The translations under genes were made by a program, and so were the position numbers. A model generated the notes under the pieces. It was not told where the DNA came from. It saw nothing but the letters and a program-made list of their open reading frames with translations, and did not search any database. From Mesorhizobium_K quangtriensis (GTDB lineage: Bacteria; Pseudomonadota; Alphaproteobacteria; Rhizobiales; Rhizobiaceae): 64,000 nt of DNA. The stretch covers positions 1 to 64,000 of the forward strand of contig NZ_JBEBMF010000001.1 in NCBI RefSeq assembly GCF_040081925.1, read 5' to 3'. Below are positions 8,882-17,023 of the stretch, piece by piece (position 1 is the stretch's first letter; each line of letters starts with the position of its first letter).

Positions 8882-11081
8882 AGACATATTTGGAGCCGAA
8901 GCGCAGAAGTTCTGGGACAAAGGCTTTCCGGTAGTTCCGGTTGAGGGCAAGGCGGCCATTCCATCTGGCTGGACGGGATTACTGGGAGGAATCCCCAGCG
9001 AGGCCAAACGAACGGAATGGCTCGAAAAACACCGAACCAAGAACATCGGCCTGTTGCTGGGGATGGGCCTAGCGGCTGACGAAATTCTTGTTGCCTTAGA
9101 TATCGACGATGATCGGCTGGTGAAGTTGGTGCTTTGCCTTCTCGGGCTAACCCGTGCTGAGCGCAGAGCAACGACGTCGGGTAAGCGCGGCAAAAAGGGT
9201 GTTACGATCTTTGTTCGCACTCGAAAGTTGACCAAATCAACGACGATCAAAGGCGCCAGCGGACTAGGTAATATAGACTTCCTTGCTGCCGGAAAAATGA
9301 CGGTCATGCCGCCGTCAATCCATCCGGAAACTGGAAAGCCTTATGAGGTGTATGGCTCGTCCATATTGGATGTCGATTTCGCGGACCTCCCGGAATTCAC
9401 AGACCGGCAGATTGGTCTGTTGAAAGCAACCATTGGCTCAGAACATGCTGCAGTTATTCGTGGAGGGAAATCCACTCACGACGCCGGTCTCTCGCTGGTG
9501 GCGGTATTGGTCCGGGCTGGCGCGACCGACGACGAAATCACGAACACTTTCATCGGACTTCTACCGGAAGGCTATTCAGGCGATTCGTTGAAGGAGCTGC
9601 CAGAATGGATCAGGTCCGCTCGCGAAAAGGGCTTTGACGAAGACACTGGGGAAAAGGGCACGCTGACCCAGGCGCTCGTTACCGTTGCAACCGGCAGCGA
9701 GATGATCCTGTTTAACGACGGCGATGGAAACGCCTATGCCACGCTCCCTCATCTCGGCAAATCCGTTGCCGTTCGCTTGGGATCATCCGTGTTCAGCACG
9801 TGGCTGCGCCACCTTGCCCTGAAGGTTCTAGGCAAGCCAGCGAGCACAGGGCCGGTTAAGGAAGCCGTAGCGACTTTGGAGGCGTTCGCGTTGTTCGACG
9901 GGCCTACGCTTCCAGTCTACGCCAGAATTGCAGGAGATGAGGAGCAAGTCGTGGTCGACACGGGCCAAAAGGATGGCAGCGTCGTCGTCATCGACGGAAT
10001 AGGCTGGAAAGTCGCGTCCGACGCAAACTACCACTTCGTGAGGGGAGCCGGTTTCGGAACTCTTGCGCTGCCGATCCACGGCGGGTCCCTTAGAGGGCTT
10101 CAGTCCTTCCTTGGTCTGGACGAACAGACCTACCACCTTTTGGTAGCCTTCCTCGTCAACGCCCTGAAGCCGCATGGACCATACTTTGTTCTCCTGGTAG
10201 AGGGCGAGCAGGGGTCGGGGAAGAGCTTCTTCTGCGAGGTAGTCAAGCGCATTATTGATCCCAACGTAGCCATGCGTCTCAGATTACCGGAGAAACCGCA
10301 GGATCTCATGATCCAGGCGAAGGAATACCGGCTGCCTAGTTTCGACAACGCATCGGGAATGAGCGCGGAGATGTCTGACGCGCTCTGTGCCTTGGCAACC
10401 GGCGGCGGTATTGCTGTCCGGAAACTCTACAGTGACGGCGAACTCTATGTGATGAGCTATTCGCGTCCATTCGTGATCAACGGGATCGGCGGCTACGCCA
10501 ACCGGCCCGATCTCATGGAACGGGCGATACCAATCCAGTTGGCCTCCATGCCAGAGGGCACACGCAAGACCGAAGCGGAATTGCTCGTTGAATTTGAACG
10601 GATACTTCCGGGCATCCTGGGTGCGCTTTACGATGCAGTATCACACGCTTTGCGGACCTTTGATAAGATCGAGCCACCCCGCCATCTCCGTATGGCCGAT
10701 GCAGCGCGGTGGATCAAAGCGGCCGAAGGCGGATTGGATGAAGAGCCAGGTGCAATCATCGATGCGATTGCCACGGCGCAAAACGCCTTCGTGGTCGATC
10801 GCGTCAACGACGACGCGCTCGTCATGATGATCCGTCGCATCGTCAAGCCTGTGGGCTTCCACGATTATATCGGCGAGCTTTACATCAAGATCATTGAACA
10901 GGATGACGCAAAGCATCACCGCAGCCTGCCGAAATCGTCTTCACATCTGGCGGCCCAACTTCGGCGTATGCGACCTGCCATGGCAAAGGCCGGCATCCAG
11001 GTGGAACTCATTGGTCGAGATCGTAAGGGAAGCAAGGTCAGCATCCGGTTTTCGGATCCTGAGCCTTCAAGACCCGGCTGA
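8874..11081 (+). CDS. Primase-polymerase/P-loop ATPase fusion (element replication protein)
   Basis: A 735-residue protein. The N-terminal 200 residues resemble the bifunctional primase-polymerase (Prim-Pol) domain, with WLEKHRTKNIGLLLG and the acidic VALDIDDD that would hold catalytic aspartates. A linker follows, then a P-loop ATPase with Walker A GEQGSGKSFF near residue 443 and a D5/phage-helicase-like core (LPSFDNASGMSAEMSDALC, FVINGIGGYANRPDLMERAI). Such fusions prime and unwind DNA for phages, plasmids and satellites. The ATG follows GGAGG. The gene is flanked on both sides by iteron modules that it probably recognises. Confidence 0.8.
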   Translation: MSEDIFGAEAQKFWDKGFPVVPVEGKAAIPSGWTGLLGGIPSEAKRTEWLEKHRTKNIGLLLGMGLAADEILVALDIDDDRLVKLVLCLLGLTRAERRATTSGKRGKKGVTIFVRTRKLTKSTTIKGASGLGNIDFLAAGKMTVMPPSIHPETGKPYEVYGSSILDVDFADLPEFTDRQIGLLKATIGSEHAAVIRGGKSTHDAGLSLVAVLVRAGATDDEITNTFIGLLPEGYSGDSLKELPEWIRSAREKGFDEDTGEKGTLTQALVTVATGSEMILFNDGDGNAYATLPHLGKSVAVRLGSSVFSTWLRHLALKVLGKPASTGPVKEAVATLEAFALFDGPTLPVYARIAGDEEQVVVDTGQKDGSVVVIDGIGWKVASDANYHFVRGAGFGTLALPIHGGSLRGLQSFLGLDEQTYHLLVAFLVNALKPHGPYFVLLVEGEQGSGKSFFCEVVKRIIDPNVAMRLRLPEKPQDLMIQAKEYRLPSFDNASGMSAEMSDALCALATGGGIAVRKLYSDGELYVMSYSRPFVINGIGGYANRPDLMERAIPIQLASMPEGTRKTEAELLVEFERILPGILGALYDAVSHALRTFDKIEPPRHLRMADAARWIKAAEGGLDEEPGAIIDAIATAQNAFVVDRVNDDALVMMIRRIVKPVGFHDYIGELYIKIIEQDDAKHHRSLPKSSSHLAAQLRRMRPAMAKAGIQVELIGRDRKGSKVSIRFSDPEPSRPG

Positions 11082-11082
11082 C

Positions 11083-11219
11083 GTGACGGTGGTGACTGTG
11101 GTGACGGCGATTTAGGGCCGTCGCTCGCAGGCGCAGTAGGGGGAGGGGTACTCCTCCCCCTACCAGCCGCACTGCGGGCATGCGCCGCCAGCCACCGTCA
11201 CTGCCACCACACCACCACT
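11083..11219. repeat. Face-to-face iteron modules with G-rich hairpin, putative origin (right)
   Basis: Three tandem 9-bp GTGACNGYG units lie at 11083-11109, starting two bases after the primase stop. Three degenerate units in the opposite orientation lie at 11193-11219. Between them GTAGGGGGAGG (11136-11146) and CCTCCCCCTAC (11153-11163) form an 11-bp perfect inverted repeat with a 6-nt loop. Spacing between iterons and G-rich motif is 26 and 29 bp. This is the same module as at 7936-8077, here with the G-rich motifs facing each other. No T-run follows, so it is not an ordinary terminator. Confidence 0.6.
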
Positions 11220-11428
11220 CTGCTGTCCGCGACTGCGATTGCTACCTCTACGAGGGAAGCATCCGAAATCCCCAAGGCCGCGTCGTTGCGGGCTTGGCGG
11301 CTTAGTCGGCTCAAAAGGTTGCATCTGTGGTTGCACTCGGGGGCTCACTGAGCCCGCTTGCGATTACTTGTGACTGTTACAAGGGCATGATTTAATTAGG
11401 ATTTTTTGGTTTTGAGAGAGCACACGCC
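11220..11428. other. Integrase upstream region
   Basis: No gene between the right iteron module and the integrase. The last 60 bp are AT-rich (TGTTACAAGGGCATGATTTA and a T-rich run), a probable integrase promoter. An attachment core could lie here, as attP often adjoins the integrase gene, but no duplicate was found elsewhere in the window. Confidence 0.4.
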
Positions 11429-12670
11429 ATGAAGAAGTTCAACGGAGTAAACATCACGCAGCGAGCGAGGCGGCGAAAGCTGAAAAGCGGCGCTTTGGTA
11501 GCTCGCGACCAGTGGTTTGCAAACTACAACGATCCGAAAACCGGGAAGCGCAGGATCATCGCTTTCGACCGCAAGAAGGACGCCGAGGCGTTTCGGAATG
11601 CTCTGTTGGTGAAGATCGCCGAGGGCAGCTACGTAGACGAGCGCAAGGCCCCGACAATTGCCAAAGCCATCGAGCACTGGCTTGAGGACCGGGAAGGCAA
11701 GGTCAAAGCCTCTACGCTAAAGGGCTACAAGGTCGTAACCCGAGGTGCGATCCGTGGTCCGTTGCTGATCGGAACCCGGCAGGAGCGCGCCGACTACACC
11801 GCGACCGGTGTTGTGCCGGCCGGTGCCCGGTTCCTGAACCTGTTGGGCGACGTGAAGCTCACCGAGCTCAACACCGCAATGATCCGGCAGTGGCACCGAA
11901 CCGTCGTCGAGCAATGCGGCACTTACACGGGAACCCGTGCGAAGGCGTTGCTGAAGTCCATCCTGGCGTTGGCCGAGGAAGATTTCGGTATCCGCGCCCC
12001 GTCTATGCCGACCGGGCTGGCTCGGGCGCGCCACAAGGCCAAGAAGGCCATCCTGACGCCTGAGGACATCGCAAAGCTGGTCGCCGCCGCCAAGCAGGAT
12101 CCCGAGAACGGCATCTACTACGCCTTCCCATTCCTGGCCGGGACGCGCCCGTCCGAGCAGTTGGGCCTGCTGTGGTCGGAGATCGATTTTGACCGGAACG
12201 TCATCCACATCCGGCGCATCCAGGAGCGGACCGGCGAGCTCACGGAAATGACGAAGACCGAAGCTGGCACCCGCGACATCCCAATGAGCGCCACCCTGCG
12301 CGAGATGCTGCTGTCATGGCGTCTCCGTTGCCCACGGAAGGATCGGGAACTGCATCGCGTATTCCCTGGCCCTGGCCGGCTTCAGGAATGGCCGAAGCCC
12401 CGTCTGGGTGGCGGTGGAGCCTTGCTGTACCAAAACTTTCGCAAAAGGTATTGGGAGCCGCCATTCAAACGCCTTGGCTTGGCCTACGTGACTCCGCACA
12501 GCGCGCGCCATTCCTTTATCTCGACCTTGCAGGCGGAAGGGATCGAGGTCGGTCTTGTCGCGCAGATTGCCGGCCACGCGAACCCGACTGTGACGCTCGG
12601 ACATTACACCCAGGCCGTACGCGATGGGGCTGCTGCCGCCGAAGCGTTGGAGCGCGCCTACGGCCGCTAG
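11429..12670 (+). CDS. Tyrosine recombinase/integrase
   Basis: A 413-residue integrase. The N-terminal 70 residues resemble an arm-binding domain (DQWFANYNDPKTGKRRIIAF), residues about 75-170 a core-binding SAM-like domain, and the C-terminal 200 the catalytic domain. The R-H-x-x-R-Y set is visible: Arg in AGTRPSEQLGLLW, HSARHSF, then GHANPTVTLGHYTQ with the nucleophilic Tyr. It catalyses site-specific insertion and excision. It follows the replication module in the same orientation, which marks the segment as an integrative element or phage satellite. The target site is not identified. Confidence 0.92.
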   Translation: MKKFNGVNITQRARRRKLKSGALVARDQWFANYNDPKTGKRRIIAFDRKKDAEAFRNALLVKIAEGSYVDERKAPTIAKAIEHWLEDREGKVKASTLKGYKVVTRGAIRGPLLIGTRQERADYTATGVVPAGARFLNLLGDVKLTELNTAMIRQWHRTVVEQCGTYTGTRAKALLKSILALAEEDFGIRAPSMPTGLARARHKAKKAILTPEDIAKLVAAAKQDPENGIYYAFPFLAGTRPSEQLGLLWSEIDFDRNVIHIRRIQERTGELTEMTKTEAGTRDIPMSATLREMLLSWRLRCPRKDRELHRVFPGPGRLQEWPKPRLGGGGALLYQNFRKRYWEPPFKRLGLAYVTPHSARHSFISTLQAEGIEVGLVAQIAGHANPTVTLGHYTQAVRDGAAAAEALERAYGR

Positions 12671-12857
12671 GTCGATGCTGGTATGGGGCGCTACCGCTCG
12701 GCGCGCCGAGGTGCCCTCCCGTGGCGCGGGACCGTGCGCCCAGTGCTGCGGGTACGGCTGCCGGTGTGGTGGGCCGGCCTGCGCCGCACCCGTGCATGGG
12801 AGAAATTGTGCGAGGAGTCTCGGCATGTTTCCCTGTTCTGTTGGACAGGAGAATCCC

Positions 12858-13019
12858 ATGCACATCCTTGTGCGAGACAAGCGAACCGGAGTCGAGGAAT
12901 GGATTCCGCTTGAGCAGGCAGCCGCGCTGATGGGCCTTCCCGCCGACGAGATCGAATGGGCTTTGGAAGAATATGGAGAATGCGAGTCGACTAACCACAT
13001 AGCGCTGCAACCCGAATAG
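12858..13019 (+). CDS. Small hypothetical protein
   Basis: A 53-residue acidic product whose ATG follows AGGAGA at good spacing. The sequence (VRDKRTGVEEWIPLEQ, ALMGLPADEIEWALEEYG) suggests a compact helical domain, but no family is recognised. It lies 187 bp after the integrase in a GC-rich stretch. The strong ribosome site is the main reason for calling it. Confidence 0.5.
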   Translation: MHILVRDKRTGVEEWIPLEQAAALMGLPADEIEWALEEYGECESTNHIALQPE

Positions 13020-13215
13020 GCGCTGCCACCAGCGCCACCTGCCACCGGGCTGCGGCGCGGCCGGCATGGCGATCGGAATACGCGCCATCGCGCCGCCCCG
13101 GCGCGTAGCGCCAACCTCCCCCCCTTCGCGCGGAGGACCCAAAGACGAATGCGTGGGTCCCCGGTTGGGCCTGGAACAAGGGGAAGTCCGTACCCCCGGA
13201 CGCTGCGCCGCCCGC

Positions 13216-13695
13216 TTACTTCTTGGTAGCAGCTCTCCGTAAGCGCCGCTTCTCCAAGATTCTACTCTGCTCGGCCCTATAGCTCTGCCAGTTCTCGAAA
13301 CTGTGCCCACCTGGACCATCCATGACCAGCGGCCCGCCATCCGGAGCCCGCGCCGTAAACATGTCGAACTGAGCCCAGAGCGCAGGCGCGTCTGGAACGG
13401 TTTCGTGGTTGCGCCACTGCACAAGCCAATCCGGCGGTGCGACCAAAACCTCGGTCTGGGCGTAGTCCTGTAAGTTGGGCACGGTTAGCTCGCCCTTTGC
13501 CGCCACCAGTCGTCCGAGGTCTTGCATTACCCTGCCGTAGTCGAGGCCAAAAATCTGGGCTTCCGGCGGAACACCGGCGGCACCGTTGAGCACAAGGATA
13601 ATGGACAGGTCATCCTGATCGACAACACTCCCTTCCTTGCAGCGCTCAATGAGCTGCGTCACCAGCCAGTCCGCTTGAGCTTCCTTGATCGCCAT
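13216..13695 (-). CDS. Hypothetical protein
   Basis: 159 residues from the ATG at 13695; the frame is open much further upstream but that part overlaps the lipoprotein gene in another frame and is unlikely to be coding. Soluble, with a Trp-rich middle (PPDWLVQWRNHE, PALWAQFDMF) and a basic C-terminus (LEKRRLRRAATKK). Not recognised. It starts 5 bp after the lipoprotein stop, so the two are very likely co-translated. Confidence 0.6.
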   Translation of the reverse strand: MAIKEAQADWLVTQLIERCKEGSVVDQDDLSIILVLNGAAGVPPEAQIFGLDYGRVMQDLGRLVAAKGELTVPNLQDYAQTEVLVAPPDWLVQWRNHETVPDAPALWAQFDMFTARAPDGGPLVMDGPGGHSFENWQSYRAEQSRILEKRRLRRAATKK

Positions 13696-13700
13696 GTGCG

Positions 13701-14261
13701 TTACTCGATCCTGTATTCGACAGATGATGGCTGCACCCGGATGACGCGCAATGTCTTGCCAGCAACGCTCGTCTTCTGCCCTGCGCCCAAGGTGAAGGTG
13801 ATTGGGCGTTGCGTCGTTGCGTATTGCGACGAGCCGCGCGGGGGAACGTATCGATACGACGTGGATGTGGCCTGACCCGAAACTTGCGTATGGCCGACGA
13901 CGCCAGTGACTTGCGTATTGGTCGTGGTGGGAACGATCAACGGCGTCTCGCTCATCGTCGTGGCATTGCTCACCACCTGCACGTCGGTACGCTCGAACAC
14001 GGCTTGCCCACCCTGGCTGCCAACATAGCGAACAGTCGTGCCGCCCGCATTTGTCGTGCGACCGAACAGGTCGGCTTTGCCAAAGGCATTGGGCAGTGCC
14101 TCCCTGGATTGGAAGTTCATCACCACATCGCCAGGGCCGGCTGTCATCGTTGCGCCGCCGCTCGGCGTCACCAGCGATGTCTTCGTCTCGACCGGTGCAC
14201 AGGCAGCAATTGCGAAAACCGGAGCAAGGAGTGCAAGGCGAATAGCGATTGGGCAGTTCAT
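13701..14261 (-). CDS. Putative lipoprotein of unknown function
   Basis: 186 residues from the ATG at 14261, preceded by GGAAG; an ATG nine bases earlier is possible. The N-terminus LALLAPVFAIAAC is a signal peptide with an acceptable lipobox (IAAC). The mature part is rich in Thr, Val and Ser with beta-strand character and ends KTLRVIRVQPSSVEYRIE. No family recognised. It lies between the nuclease-like gene (60 bp upstream) and the gene at 13216 on the same strand. The strip 14271-14321 is unusually A-rich. Confidence 0.6.
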   Translation of the reverse strand: MNCPIAIRLALLAPVFAIAACAPVETKTSLVTPSGGATMTAGPGDVVMNFQSREALPNAFGKADLFGRTTNAGGTTVRYVGSQGGQAVFERTDVQVVSNATTMSETPLIVPTTTNTQVTGVVGHTQVSGQATSTSYRYVPPRGSSQYATTQRPITFTLGAGQKTSVAGKTLRVIRVQPSSVEYRIE

Positions 14262-14321
14262 ATCTTCCATCCCTTTGAAAAAGCGAAACTTCCCAAAAAA
14301 AAATTTCCGCGAAAATCGCTG

Positions 14322-14885
14322 TCAAGATTCTGCCAGCTTGCGCAGGCGCGGTGCGTGCTCGCCTCGGATCATCGGAAGGCGTTCGTCGTCGGCAATAAGG
14401 ATTGCGGCCTTGCGGAGCTGCGAGACCGAAACCGGCTTTTGACCCTTCCAAGGCTCCTTGGGCAGGAACTCGCGGACGTAATGCTCTGGCCCGTTGTAGA
14501 TCGCACGTCCGATGCCTGCGTCGAAATCCAGTTCGAGGACGAGCAGGTGGTCGGCCTGCGTTTCCGAATAGCTGAACGCAATCCTGTTTGTGGAAGGGCC
14601 TTTCGCCTTAACCTGTATCGTCTTGTTACCGTCTGCCGAGTACCCATCGAAACCTGCGTTAGAGCGGGCCTCGACCAGGATCATCCCATATTCCTCGACG
14701 GCGCAGGCCTCGCCGAAATCACCAACGAGATTGCCGTCGAACGAAAACTCCAGATGCACCCCCTTGCGACGATAGTGGTCGCGAACTGCAATCCTTGCCT
14801 CCGACAGCGGTCGCACTTCGGGAGGCAATCGGAATTCGCGATCATGCCGGCTCAATCGATCGCTCCCGGCAAAAAGGTCGCGCAA
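14322..14885 (-). CDS. DUF6998-like protein with PD-(D/E)XK nuclease-type fold
   Basis: Up to 187 residues from TTG 14885; an in-frame GTG near residue 22 is another start. The middle carries a restriction-endonuclease-like signature: GDFGEACAVEEYGM, then NAGFDGYSADGNKTIQVKAK, where the Asp and the QVK would be the metal site, and ADHLLVLELD. This pattern matches my memory of DUF6998 proteins often found near restriction or defence genes. Activity and specificity are unknown. It is divergent from an XRE regulator, a layout typical of restriction modules controlled by C-proteins, but no methyltransferase is present. Confidence 0.6.
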   Translation of the reverse strand: MRDLFAGSDRLSRHDREFRLPPEVRPLSEARIAVRDHYRRKGVHLEFSFDGNLVGDFGEACAVEEYGMILVEARSNAGFDGYSADGNKTIQVKAKGPSTNRIAFSYSETQADHLLVLELDFDAGIGRAIYNGPEHYVREFLPKEPWKGQKPVSVSQLRKAAILIADDERLPMIRGEHAPRLRKLAES

Positions 14886-14979
14886 CGACTAGCGGCACAC
14901 TTTTACAGTCGCCGCCGATGTCCCTGATCGTCTTGGAATTCACGTGCCCCGGATCCTCCTGGGGCGAGCATGTCACAAT

Positions 14980-15009
14980 ACCCGAATTTGGGGTACTCCA
15001 AAATCGGGT
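14980..15009. promoter_or_regulatory. Inverted repeat between divergent nuclease-like and XRE genes
   Basis: ACCCGAATTTGG (14980-14991) and CCAAAATCGGGT (14998-15009) form a 12-bp inverted repeat with one mismatch and a 6-nt spacer. It sits upstream of the XRE regulator in the divergent region, where an autoregulatory operator would be expected. If the XRE gene started at the earlier ATG 14944, the repeat would be coding. Confidence 0.5.
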
Positions 15010-15045
15010 TCTATTGAAGCGCTGGTCTCTGCACTGGCGCTTCCC

Positions 15046-15285
15046 TTGTCCTCACTTCGCTCCGACCTCTACCAGAGAATGATCGAGCTGCTTGTGCAGG
15101 CTCGAAAGGATGCCGGCATCACCCAAGCCGAATTGGGCAAGCGCATTGGCCAGCGGCAAACTTTCGTGTCGAAATTCGAAGTGGGCGAACGGCGACTCGA
15201 CGTTGCAGAGTTCGTTGCTGTCGCCAAAGCGATCGGTGTCGACCCGAGTCACTTGATTGAGTTGGCTCAAGCTGCCGAGCCTTAG
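15046..15285 (+). CDS. XRE-family helix-turn-helix regulator
   Basis: About 79 residues from TTG 15046; ATG 15079 and ATG 14944 are alternatives and none has a good ribosome site. The single domain is a Cro/C1-type HTH: LLVQARKDAGITQAELGKRI, then RQTFVSKFEVGERRLDVAEF. Small stand-alone XRE proteins of this size include restriction controller proteins and antitoxins. It is divergent from the DUF6998-like gene, which it may regulate through the inverted repeat at 14980. Confidence 0.75.
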   Translation: MSSLRSDLYQRMIELLVQARKDAGITQAELGKRIGQRQTFVSKFEVGERRLDVAEFVAVAKAIGVDPSHLIELAQAAEP

Positions 15286-15405
15286 GAACCCAAAGGCGAA
15301 CTTGCCACGCACGAACCGAATCCCGTTGCCGATTGCGCTCCCACGGTAACCACCGCTTCAGATTTTCATCCCACGAATCGGAAGCCGCACATTAGAAAAG
15401 TGAGA

Positions 15406-15423
15406 AAGTGAAAATTTTCACTT
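15406..15423. promoter_or_regulatory. Perfect 18-bp palindromic operator
   Basis: AAGTGAAAATTTTCACTT is a perfect palindrome 54 bp upstream of the XRE gene at 15477, with a further half-site (AAAGTGA) just to its left. A second site with the same 7-bp arms lies at 15802. Probably the binding site of the adjacent XRE protein. Confidence 0.65.
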
Positions 15424-15476
15424 GATGCTTTCAACTGTTTCAACTACGAATGCAGCATCCAAACGGAGCATATCCC

Positions 15477-15827
15477 ATGCAAGCCAATGCTTTTTCGTTC
15501 GCCAGCCGACTGCGCACGCTTCGTGAAAATAGGAGATTGTCGAAGACCGCGCTCGCTAAGCAGGTTGGTGTTAGCACCACGTGCGTATGGAACTGGGAGG
15601 AAGGCAATACCGAACCCCGGTCCGAAAATTTGGCGGCATTGGGCAAGGTTCTGAACGCTCCTGTTTCGTACCTTCAAAACGGGAGTGAATGGGACGGGGC
15701 TTCCTCGAAGGCCATGCGACCTCACGAAGGTGTAACGCTCGCTGAAGTGATAGCCGACGCCAAAATTCGCATCGCTCTACTCGCGGGGATTTCCCCCGAA
15801 AAAGTGAATGTTTCACTTGAGTATTAA
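15477..15827 (+). CDS. XRE-family regulator with C-terminal extension
   Basis: 116 residues from ATG 15477, chosen for the ACGGAG site nine bases upstream; an ATG 27 bases earlier is also in frame. The Cro/C1 HTH is at about 8-62 (LRTLRENRRLSKTALAKQVG, STTCVWNWEEGNTEP). The C-terminus, EVIADAKIRIALLAGISPEKVNVSLEY, is a short helical tail that may mediate dimerisation. The palindrome at 15406 and a similar one inside its last codons suggest control of itself and of the downstream gene. Confidence 0.8.
   Translation: MQANAFSFASRLRTLRENRRLSKTALAKQVGVSTTCVWNWEEGNTEPRSENLAALGKVLNAPVSYLQNGSEWDGASSKAMRPHEGVTLAEVIADAKIRIALLAGISPEKVNVSLEY
15802..15818. promoter_or_regulatory. Second AAGTGAA inverted repeat at 3' end of the XRE gene
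   Basis: AAGTGAATGTTTCACTT has perfect 7-bp arms identical in sequence to those of the operator at 15406, with a 3-bp centre. It overlaps the last codons of the XRE gene, about 50 bp upstream of the next start, so it may be the operator of the glycosylase-like gene. Confidence 0.55.
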
Positions 15828-15867
15828 AATTGACAGCATGACTCGTTCGCTTGGTTAAGCCTGAACC

Positions 15868-16488
15868 GTGTACATGATGTCGAGCACTATGACCCTCAAT
15901 GGATTTGAGCAAGAGTTGGCCGCACTCATCGGTCGCCCCACCGATCTTCGGCCCTTTGTTTGCGAAGGCTCTCCACTGAGCTGTGACGTTTTCCTTGTTG
16001 GATTCAACCCCGCCACAACTATGGAAGCAGACTTCTGGGAGTTCTGGCGGCCTGATTATGGCTACGACAAAGTGGCGTGGTTTCAGCGCTATATTGAGGA
16101 ACGAGCAGCCAAGCCACTCAAGCCCGGAAAGACTCGTAGGCTACCAATAAGCCCCACGCGCCGAAACATGGAGTGCTTTGTGGAAGGTGCAGTCGGCGCA
16201 CGGGTACTTGAAACCAACATCTACGCGGCGGCCAGCGACGATATGAGAAGCTTGGACGTCGCTAGCCGCGAGATTGCGCCTTTCCGATTCCTCCTCGACG
16301 CTATTCGCCCGAAGGTGATCGTGGTGCACGGCAAGCCTGCCGTAGAAGCAATCCAACGGTTCGATACCCCCGCTAAAGTAATCGCCTCCGATCACCACTT
16401 TTCTCGCAAAACATCTAAGGAAGCGGCTCGTACCTATGGAGCAACCGCCGCGAAGGAGAGCAGGGAAGCGACCGCCTCACCTAGATAA
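15868..16488 (+). CDS. Uracil-DNA-glycosylase-like protein
   Basis: Up to 206 residues from GTG 15868; ATGs at 15874, 15877 and 15889 are alternatives. The fold signature resembles the uracil-DNA glycosylase superfamily: CDVFLVGFNPATTMEADFW near the start (the GxxP active-site loop), VLETNIYAAAS in the middle, and IRPKVIVVHGKPAVEA towards the end. Substrate is not known; related proteins are annotated as glycosylase-like. The last 30 residues (after HHFSRKTSKEAART) look low-complexity and could reflect a divergent or frameshifted end. Confidence 0.55.
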   Translation: MYMMSSTMTLNGFEQELAALIGRPTDLRPFVCEGSPLSCDVFLVGFNPATTMEADFWEFWRPDYGYDKVAWFQRYIEERAAKPLKPGKTRRLPISPTRRNMECFVEGAVGARVLETNIYAAASDDMRSLDVASREIAPFRFLLDAIRPKVIVVHGKPAVEAIQRFDTPAKVIASDHHFSRKTSKEAARTYGATAAKESREATASPR

Positions 16489-16495
16489 GGCGGGC

Positions 16496-17023
16496 TTAGA
16501 TGTTAGCTACCGCCTTGCGGAGTTGCCCGAGAAGCGACGCGAGTTTGGTCCCGTCACGTTTTAGCTCCGCTAATTTGGCTTCGGCCTCGGATTGGTCCAT
16601 CGCCAGGATAGAGCGGTCAGGCTGACGTGCACGGATCGACAGCGTTCGAATGAGCAGAAGCCACCGGCCATTGTGCTCGATGGTCACCTTTACCGTCCCG
16701 TGACATATCAATGTGCGGAACGCCTCATGATTTTCGCGAAACCGTGAGAGATCCGTGAGGGCATGTCTGCCCACAGCTTCAAATGGACCGTCGGGCCCAA
16801 TTGCCAAGGCTAAATCCTCGAATCTCTGACCAATGAGGTGACGAAGGCGCACGACTGTTTTACCTTCGTCGAGCGCGCTCAACACAAGCAGCGTCTCGGT
16901 CAGGGCCGTTTCGACCATCGAAAAGTGGTGCATACAGGCACCCCGCCAACAATTGACCTCGGAGAAGATCAGATTCCAGTCGATCGATTGCAGCGGCGTT
17001 GTTTCGGCGGGCGTAGCAGTCAT
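16496..17023 (-). CDS. Hypothetical helical protein
   Basis: 175 residues, soluble and mainly helical (WRGACMHHFSMVETALTETL, RLRHLIGQRFEDLALAIG, ENHEAFRTLICHGTVKVTIE). No family recognised. It converges with the glycosylase-like gene and is the last gene before tRNA-Gly. The surrounding DNA is less GC-rich than the core genome to the right, consistent with accessory origin. Confidence 0.6.
   Translation of the reverse strand: MTATPAETTPLQSIDWNLIFSEVNCWRGACMHHFSMVETALTETLLVLSALDEGKTVVRLRHLIGQRFEDLALAIGPDGPFEAVGRHALTDLSRFRENHEAFRTLICHGTVKVTIEHNGRWLLLIRTLSIRARQPDRSILAMDQSEAEAKLAELKRDGTKLASLLGQLRKAVANI

Noticed and set aside
11136..11163. G-rich hairpin as a rho-independent terminator of the primase operon
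   Set aside because: No T-run follows, and both arms are copies of a motif found also at the left module, so it is better seen as two facing repeats.
12516..13424. 302-codon minus-strand open frame
   Set aside because: Antisense to the integrase 3' end; Arg/Ser/Pro-rich shadow composition and no domain.
13216..14451. 411-codon minus-strand open frame
   Set aside because: Its upstream two thirds overlap the lipoprotein and nuclease-like genes in another frame; only 13216-13695 is supported as coding.
13809..14927. 372-codon plus-strand open frame
   Set aside because: Antisense to the lipoprotein and DUF6998-like genes, Arg/Cys-rich composition typical of shadow frames in GC-rich DNA.
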